A DNA stretch of 64,000 bases from Linnemannia schmuckeri (taxonomy: Eukaryota; Mortierellomycota; Mortierellomycetes; Mortierellales; Mortierellaceae): assembly GCA_029449235.1 (NCBI GenBank), contig JANATG010000007.1, positions 1,736,001 through 1,800,000 of the forward strand. Direction: 5' to 3'. The position numbers and the translations under genes were made by a program. The notes beneath the pieces are model-generated. The model had not been told where the DNA came from and did no database searches. It saw only the letters and a program-made list of their open reading frames with translations. This document shows, piece by piece, positions 58,705-64,000 of the stretch (the first letter of the stretch is position 1; the number at the start of each line of letters is the position of its first letter).

Positions 58705-59424
58705 GGCGCAGTTGGTGGCGAGAGCAAGGTCGGGTGAGGGTGCGAGTGTAAAAGTTAGGTGCTAATGTTGGGCGAGGAAGAGAGAGAGAAAGAGAGAGAA
58801 AGAGAGAGAAAGAGAGAGGAAAACACAAATACAAACAGAAGAGAGAACAAGAAGGAAAGAAACGTGAAATAAGAAGTGTTGCGTTTGCGTTTATGCGTGT
58901 TGCTGCTGCTCACGACTTTTCTTGCCTGTCTTTGTTTTGCCCCTTGTCTTTTTCCCCTGTCAGTGCCCTCCCCCCCCCCCCCCCCCCCAATCAAACTCGC
59001 ATCTGTCCAATCATCGCTCACCTTGGACTGCGCTCCATGATCGCACACGAAGGAGGTAGGGGTTCCTTCCTTATCCTCCTTCTTTCCCCTGTCAGCGGCT
59101 CTTAGTCAGCATTGGCGACATCCCCTCTCTCTTCCCCTTTCCTGGTTCCCGCAGCCATCCATTTCCGGCACCCCCTTTCATATAGCAGATACGCATCGCG
59201 ATCTTTTAATTTGGTCGCATGGACAATTGTATGTGTCAACACAACAAGATACGTCCCAAGCAGGAAAAAGCATGAGAGCTTTTTTTTCCTTTCTACCTTG
59301 TTATTTGTGTTTGTCTTCATGCATGTTTGTTTCTATTTTGTTCAGGGAGATGTACATTGTACACTGTATTTGTGTTGGGGAGGAAAGAATCAAATCATGA
59401 AAAAAACGTTCGTCAAAGTCTATT
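58705..59424. other. Intergenic with GA repeat and 19-C run
   Basis: 720 bp between two minus-strand genes. It contains tandem GAGAGAAA-type units at about 58778-58817 (CT-rich on the coding strand, so part of the TUG-like leader) and an unbroken run of 19 C at 58970-58988. The right part should be the 3' flank of the PDH E2 gene. No gene is seen. Confidence 0.65.
58970..58988. repeat. 19-C homopolymer
   Basis: Long C runs are rare compared with the many A/T runs in this window. On the minus strand it is a 19-G run that could form a G-quadruplex upstream of the TUG-like gene. Confidence 0.95.
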
Positions 59425-61359
59425 TTACAAAAGCAGCTTCAAGGGCTCCTCAAGATAACCTTTGAAAGCCTTCAAGAACTGCGCGGCCACAGCGCCGTCA
59501 ACGGTACGGTGGTCAGAGCTCAAGGTTACAGCCATCACTGATGCTGTACGGTGCTCACCCTCCTCGCCAGCACGCGCTGGAAGGACGCGCTTCTCTGTTG
59601 ATCCAACAGCGAGGATGCACGACTGGGGAGGGTTGATGATAGCAGTGAAATGTTTGATACCAAACATTCCCATGTTCGAGATGGTAAAGGTGCCACCCTG
59701 GTACTCATGAGGGGCGAGTTTGTTGGCACGAGCACGCGAGGCCAAGTCCTTGACCTGGTTCGAGATGGTCGCTAGACCCTTCTTATCGGCATTGGCAACA
59801 ATGGGCGTTATCAGCCCAGTAGGGGTTGAAGTAGCAACACAGATGTCAGAGGAGTGGTACCTATGAAATGTTAAAGCGCGAGTAGTATGCGCGTTAGTTA
59901 TAAACGTACACTATTAAAAGGGGACCATATATTATAAGAAAAGCAGATCAATTCTTACTGGCGCATAGAGTCGTTCATCCAGGCGCTGTTGGCCTCAGGA
60001 ACAGCCTTGAGGGCGAGAGCTGAGGCCTTGACAATAAAGTCGTTGACAGAGAGCTTGTACTTGTCTTCCGAGGCTTTGTTGAGGACCTCGCGAAGCTTCA
60101 TGACCTTGTCCATCTCGCACTCAACAGTGACATAGTAATGAGGGACAGTCTGCTTGGACTCGGAGAGACGCTGAGCAATGATCTTGCGCATGTTGGTGAC
60201 AGGGATATCGGTGTAAGCAACAGAGACGGGTGCGGCGGGTGCAGGGGCAGCAGCCTTTGGTGCGGATGCAGGGGTGGCCTTCTTGGCTGTATTTTACAAG
60301 AGTTGTTTATGATACGTCATTGTCGGTCACTGGAATGCATTATCATCTTCAAAGGCGTATCGACTTCGGTGCTTACCAGCCTCAGGTTTGAGAACTTCAG
60401 CAGCCTTCGGAGTCTCGACAGGCTTAGGGGCCTCTCTCTTCTCAGCAGTAGGACCAGCAGGTGCTGCAGAGGAGTCGACAGTGAAGTCTGCAAACTTCTC
60501 GATATCCTCCTTGTTTTCGACGATGATGGCGATGGGCTGGCTAATATTAACATCCTTGGTGTTGGAGTCGACCAAGATCTTGGCGATGTAACCCTCCTCC
60601 TGGCACTCAAAGTCCATCTGAGCCTTATCGGTCTCGATCTCGACAAGGACATCCCCTGCAGCAACAGCGTCGCCGACCTTCTTTTGCCATGTTCCAATGT
60701 TGCCCATGGTCATGGTGGGCGAGAGGGCAGGCATGTTGATGACGAGATGGGAGGGGTATGCTGTAGTAATTGTCCAAGTAAATAATCTCCGTCAGCGATT
60801 TTTGCTCATTTCCTACGAACATGAAATACTGGCGTTGGCTCTATAGTTGATACTTCTTACATTTGGCGCTGTAGTAGCGGACCATGTTGGTTTTTGCCAT
60901 AGGAGACGAGGTAAATAAGATGTGACGAGGAGCACTAGATGATTGAAGGAAAAGCAGATGGATTATCAGCATGCATGCTAGACAGATCAATGCGTGCCCT
61001 TGTGTGTGGAGAGGGTTTCTTATTTTCTCCCTCGTCCGCTCCTTGATCTCACTGAGAGCAGATCCAGATCGTGTCATATCCTCGTCTCAGGAAAGACATC
61101 GACCTATACTGTGCGATAGCGCCTCTCCTTGTTGATTTTATGTCTCCTGCAGTCTTCTTCACGCCACATCGACAGCTTTTTGTTCGCTGATCAAGAATGT
61201 GGTGAGTTGTGTCAAGTACCTTGCACTGGCGGCGAAGGCACGGGTGGTGGTATTGTGTGTGGCCACAGCCCGGGTCAAGGGAACAAGAGCAGCGGCACGC
61301 TGGACGGAGCGGCGGCCGGTGGTCAAGGCCAGACGAGAAACGGATACAGAGGACAACAT
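59425..61359 (-). CDS. Dihydrolipoyl acetyltransferase, E2 of pyruvate dehydrogenase
   Basis: Five exons on the minus strand: 61359-61220, 60934-60861, 60760-60377, 60286-59959, 59860-59425; 453 aa. An Arg/Ala/Ser-rich mitochondrial presequence comes first (MLSSVSVSRLALTTGRRSVQ). One lipoyl domain follows (MPALSPTMTMGNIGTWQKK), with the lipoylated Lys117 in ETDKAQMDFE. After an Ala/Pro/Lys linker comes the catalytic domain (DIPVTNMRKIIAQRLSESKQ) with the active-site motif HRTVDG (His426, Asp430) and a Leu-rich end. The MPALSPTM motif identifies the pyruvate rather than the 2-oxoglutarate or branched-chain enzyme. The peripheral-subunit-binding domain normally found between lipoyl and catalytic domains is not seen; the intervening intron of 90 nt is too short to hide it. 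Residues 45-70 (APRHILFTSSPMAKTNMVRY) look like a second part of the leader. Confidence 0.95.
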
Positions 61360-61914
61360 GGCGGGATGTGTGAAAAGGGAATGTGAAGAGGAATGAGAGG
61401 CGAATGAAAAACAAAAACAAAAAAGGAAAACGGAAACAAAAACGAAAAAAAAAAAAAAAAAAAAGACGAGCTGCCGGTTAGTGTTTGTCACCCACAAAAT
61501 TCATACTGGTTGCCCGCTCTGACCCTCCTGTCCGAATCTTTTTTTTCATCTTTGTCGTTTTCTGATCCACTTACCCCGAAAGGATCTTGAGAAGCATCCG
61601 TGATAGTCTTCTTCCCTTTCAGTAGGAGTACTCTTAAAACTATCTTCATCATCTTTTTCTTTTTCGCAAGCGGTTTACAGTAGGAGACCAGGTCCCATCT
61701 GAAGCGTCCATCGAGCATCTAGTTTGGTACCTTTGTTGCCTTATCGCTGATAAAATATCACCGCTCCCTCCGGAGATTTGGGGATGGCTGTGGAACGGAC
61801 AACCAAATGATTTCTCACTGGCCGAATTCTTCCGCGGTTCCTGAACCTTCCCTTCTTCGCATAATTGAGCTCTTGGTCAAACAACCTTACACGTAACAAG
61901 ACACTACCAGCTAT
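61360..61914. other. Intergenic between PDH E2 start and RABL6-like end
   Basis: 555 bp. Adjacent to the E2 start the + strand is A-rich (T-rich on the coding strand), with a run of about 20 A near 61444-61463. No gene is seen. Confidence 0.6.
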
Positions 61915-64000
61915 TTATTTCCCTTTCTTGCCGCCCTTCTTCTTATTCTTCTTCTTTGGCTTCTTCTTCTCCGTGTCGCCTCCTTCCGGCTGTCCTCCTT
62001 CTACAGAGGCCGTCATCGTCGTTGGCGTCGTTGCCGTTCCTGTCGACCTCGGACTCGACCCGTCCTCGTCCTCGTTCTCGTCCTCATCACGGTCAGCTCC
62101 ACTGCTCTCGGTCTGGATAGTCAACGAGGGGCTTGGCTCCTCCAAAAGCGCATCCGCCTGAATTACCGACGACATATCTGTCTCAACTTCAATATTCTTC
62201 TTCCTACTATCCACTACAACGACACTATTCGCTCCAGTCTCAGGCGTAGCGGACGCGTCCTCATTCTTGTCCTCAGTAGACTCGACACGATCCTCACTGG
62301 GACGTCTATCCTCCTTGGAGCGAGGTGGCACCCCACCCAGGAGGTTACTCGTACTGCCCCAGGGGTTGTCGCTGTGATCGTCTACAATCTCCTCGTAGCT
62401 CGAAAGCGCCCCTGTGCTGATGGGGAGATCAAAACCATTGGCCGGCAGAGGGTCCTGTTGCTCAAATCCTGAGGGCTCCTGCTCATAGTACATAGCCGAA
62501 GCCACTGGGAACTCTGTTTGACTCTCGACATCAGAATCCCGACGGAGGCTGTAGTTTAAAGGTGGCGTGCTCTCCATGGTCGAATGGTCACTGTTGTTAC
62601 CATCATCATCGTCATTGTCGACGGGCTCAAAGTCATTCTCGACATCCGCGAGCTCTTCCAAATGAACGTCCTCCTCACCCTTGACCATATAACGACTCTG
62701 GAGCTCCTTCTCGAGCTGACCAGGGATCCAGACAGGTGACTGGGCCTGATGCGAAACAGGGTCGGCCAACTCATCCCTCGAGCTGTCACCAATATCTTCA
62801 TCTCGTGCTACCATAGGATTGATATCTTGTTCAACTGCATCCTCCTGTTCTTCTTCGATAGGTTGAATAGGGTGTGCAGAAGAAATATCTCCATGATTGT
62901 GGGCACTGACAGCTTCAGAGTTTAAGTCGACGTTTTGAAAGAACTCGTCCTCGAGCTTTCCTGAATTAAAGTCAAAGAGAACAGCTGGTGTTTGTGCAGA
63001 GACGGGTGTTGGGCTGAGAATGTCGACATTGGTGTGGTCGTTCCGTGTTTTCCTGGCAGGAGATGTAGGTGAGTTAGTTTGTGGGAGAGTCTTAAGCTCT
63101 GTTGTCTGAATAGGTACTGGGAGTGGTGGTGCCTTTTTTGAAGATGTCGGTGCGGGAGCCTTCTCCTTTTGTACTGAGCGCCGCGATGATGCGTCATGTG
63201 CTTGCTTATCCAAAACCTGCAACAGCTCGCTAATCTCTAATGTCTTTTGATCGTATTGTTTCCTGTGAGTCTCCCTCTACAATAAACGAATTCAGTCGAA
63301 AGAAGAGTCTTTGTGAGTACACTGGTGCCACCACAAACACGCAAAAGCAAGCGCACTAGTCCATGGCAAGCAAAACTTGACCTACCAGAACATTTAAGAA
63401 TGCGATACCAAAACTCTCGTGAATCTCCTTCAACCCAAGTCCAGTCCTCATACTAGAATCTAGATGCCTTATCAAGTTGGCGGGAGCACAGTGGTGCTTA
63501 TAGCGGATATCATTGTGTTCCTTCATCAAAGCCTCCACGCGGCCGTTCGAGACCACTGGTCTGGGGTTGCTGTCATCTGTAAAGTTGCTCTAAGACATGA
63601 AAAAACAAGACGATACATGCGGCGTCAGTGTCATGTGCATTCCTGAAAGAATAGGACACTTGATGTCATCCTGCAAACTTAGCGTCGACATACCAAAAGC
63701 AGGACAGGGATGTTGATTGGTACGTCGACGAGTGCTTTAGCGACATAGTCGAATGTCCATGGTTTTGAGATATCGTAGAGAAGAATGACTCCGTCCGTAT
63801 TACGATACACGTCAATTGTGGATGCATCGAGAGCAAAGGCAGCATGAGGAGCCGAGTCTGTGTCGGAGGCAGGATTAGATTTGGAAGGGGACGCTGCTGG
63901 GAGAGTAAATGAATAAGAAAGACAAATTTAGTCGAGCGTGAAACATTTCAGAGCCAGGCGACCATCAGAGCAAATAGAACTGACCAAGAACATGGCATGA
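61915..64000 (-). CDS. RABL6-like GTPase with long acidic tail, 3' part
   Basis: Minus strand; the 5' part, including the P-loop, lies beyond the window. Exons seen: 63896-63694, 63589-63386 and 63276-61915 (stop). The upstream border past 63896 is uncertain. The first exon shown gives DVYRNTDGVILLYDISKPWT and VDVPINIPVLLL, and the next gives MRTGLGLKEIHESFGIAFLN; these match the GTPase region of animal RABL6 (Parf), where a degenerate G domain sits at the N-terminus. The last 454 codons are acidic and disordered with short conserved pieces (EDEFFQNVDLN, NPMVARDED) and end in a Lys-rich tail (KKKPKKKNKKKGGKKGK), also like RABL6. In animals the protein is linked to cell-cycle control and ARF signalling; a fungal role is not known to me. 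Confidence 0.87.

Noticed and set aside
60287..60376. PSBD of PDH E2 hidden in intron 3
   Set aside because: The intron is 90 nt with canonical ends; in no frame does it encode a PSBD-like sequence, and it is shorter than the domain.
1..64000. CRISPR arrays, insertion sequences, phage or bacterial operons
   Set aside because: No regularly spaced repeats, transposase-like frames or terminal inverted repeats were seen, and genes with spliceosomal introns show a eukaryotic nuclear origin.
1..64000. tRNA or rRNA genes
   Set aside because: I looked for B-box-like GGTTCGAATCC motifs. The only near match (about 42661-42680, minus strand) lies inside an MLH1 exon. A covariance search (tRNAscan/Infernal) would be decisive.

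Overview
The window is nuclear DNA from a fungus. It has about twenty protein-coding genes on both strands, most split by short introns with GT...AG ends, and pyrimidine-rich leaders before the start codons. The gene set includes a Rab32-like GTPase, a RABL6-like GTPase, a TUG/ASPSCR1-like UBX protein, RAD51D and a SERHL-like hydrolase, mixed with typical fungal housekeeping genes. Together with F-box proteins and the intron style this points to an early-diverging fungus, most likely Mortierellaceae (Mortierellomycota). The placement is inference from gene content. All exon borders were read by eye from splice signals, reading frame and family conservation, and every multi-exon model given here sums to a whole number of codons.

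Layout. 1-6058 (+): the 3' part of a PLAA/Doa1 ubiquitin-binding gene, then a SNF2 helicase with an internal RING finger (Uls1-like). 6059-12865: a 6.8 kb stretch with no credible gene, rich in microsatellites and pyrimidine tracts. 12866-17287 (+): an intronless 1473-aa Ser/Thr-rich protein of unknown function. 17460-20088 (-): Xaa-Pro aminopeptidase, divergent from a SERHL-like alpha/beta hydrolase (20866-22483, +). 23555-25129 (+): unknown membrane protein. 25875-27571 (+): Rab32-like GTPase. 27962-31093 (+): Abp1/drebrin-like actin-binding protein. 31313-36311 (+): an F-box-like gene, a broken second copy of it, and a decayed Gln-rich gene. 36761-38666 (+): RAD51D. 38953-40414 (+): NUDT19-like Nudix hydrolase. 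40496-43952 (-): MLH1. 44449-46552 (+): GUCD1-like protein. 47102-48996 (+): GMP synthase. 49625-52989 (+): cell-surface protein resembling bacterial periplasmic binding proteins. 53554-54801 (-): ASF1. 55249-58704 (-): TUG-like UBX protein. 59425-61359 (-): pyruvate dehydrogenase E2. 61915-64000 (-): 3' part of a RABL6-like gene.

There are no operons and no obvious pathway cluster. Several genes concern genome maintenance (Uls1-like, RAD51D, MLH1, ASF1) and several the ubiquitin/p97 system (PLAA, TUG-like, F-box). In both cases the genes are interspersed with unrelated ones, so shared location may be chance. The most unusual points are: a PDH E2 with no visible peripheral-subunit-binding domain; a probable GPI-anchored binding protein with a bacterial-type fold; a block of decayed genes whose stops mostly look like C-to-T changes of Gln codons; a Nudix enzyme with apparent signals for two organelles; and a GUCD1 protein that carries a C39-peptidase-like Cys/His/Asp set.
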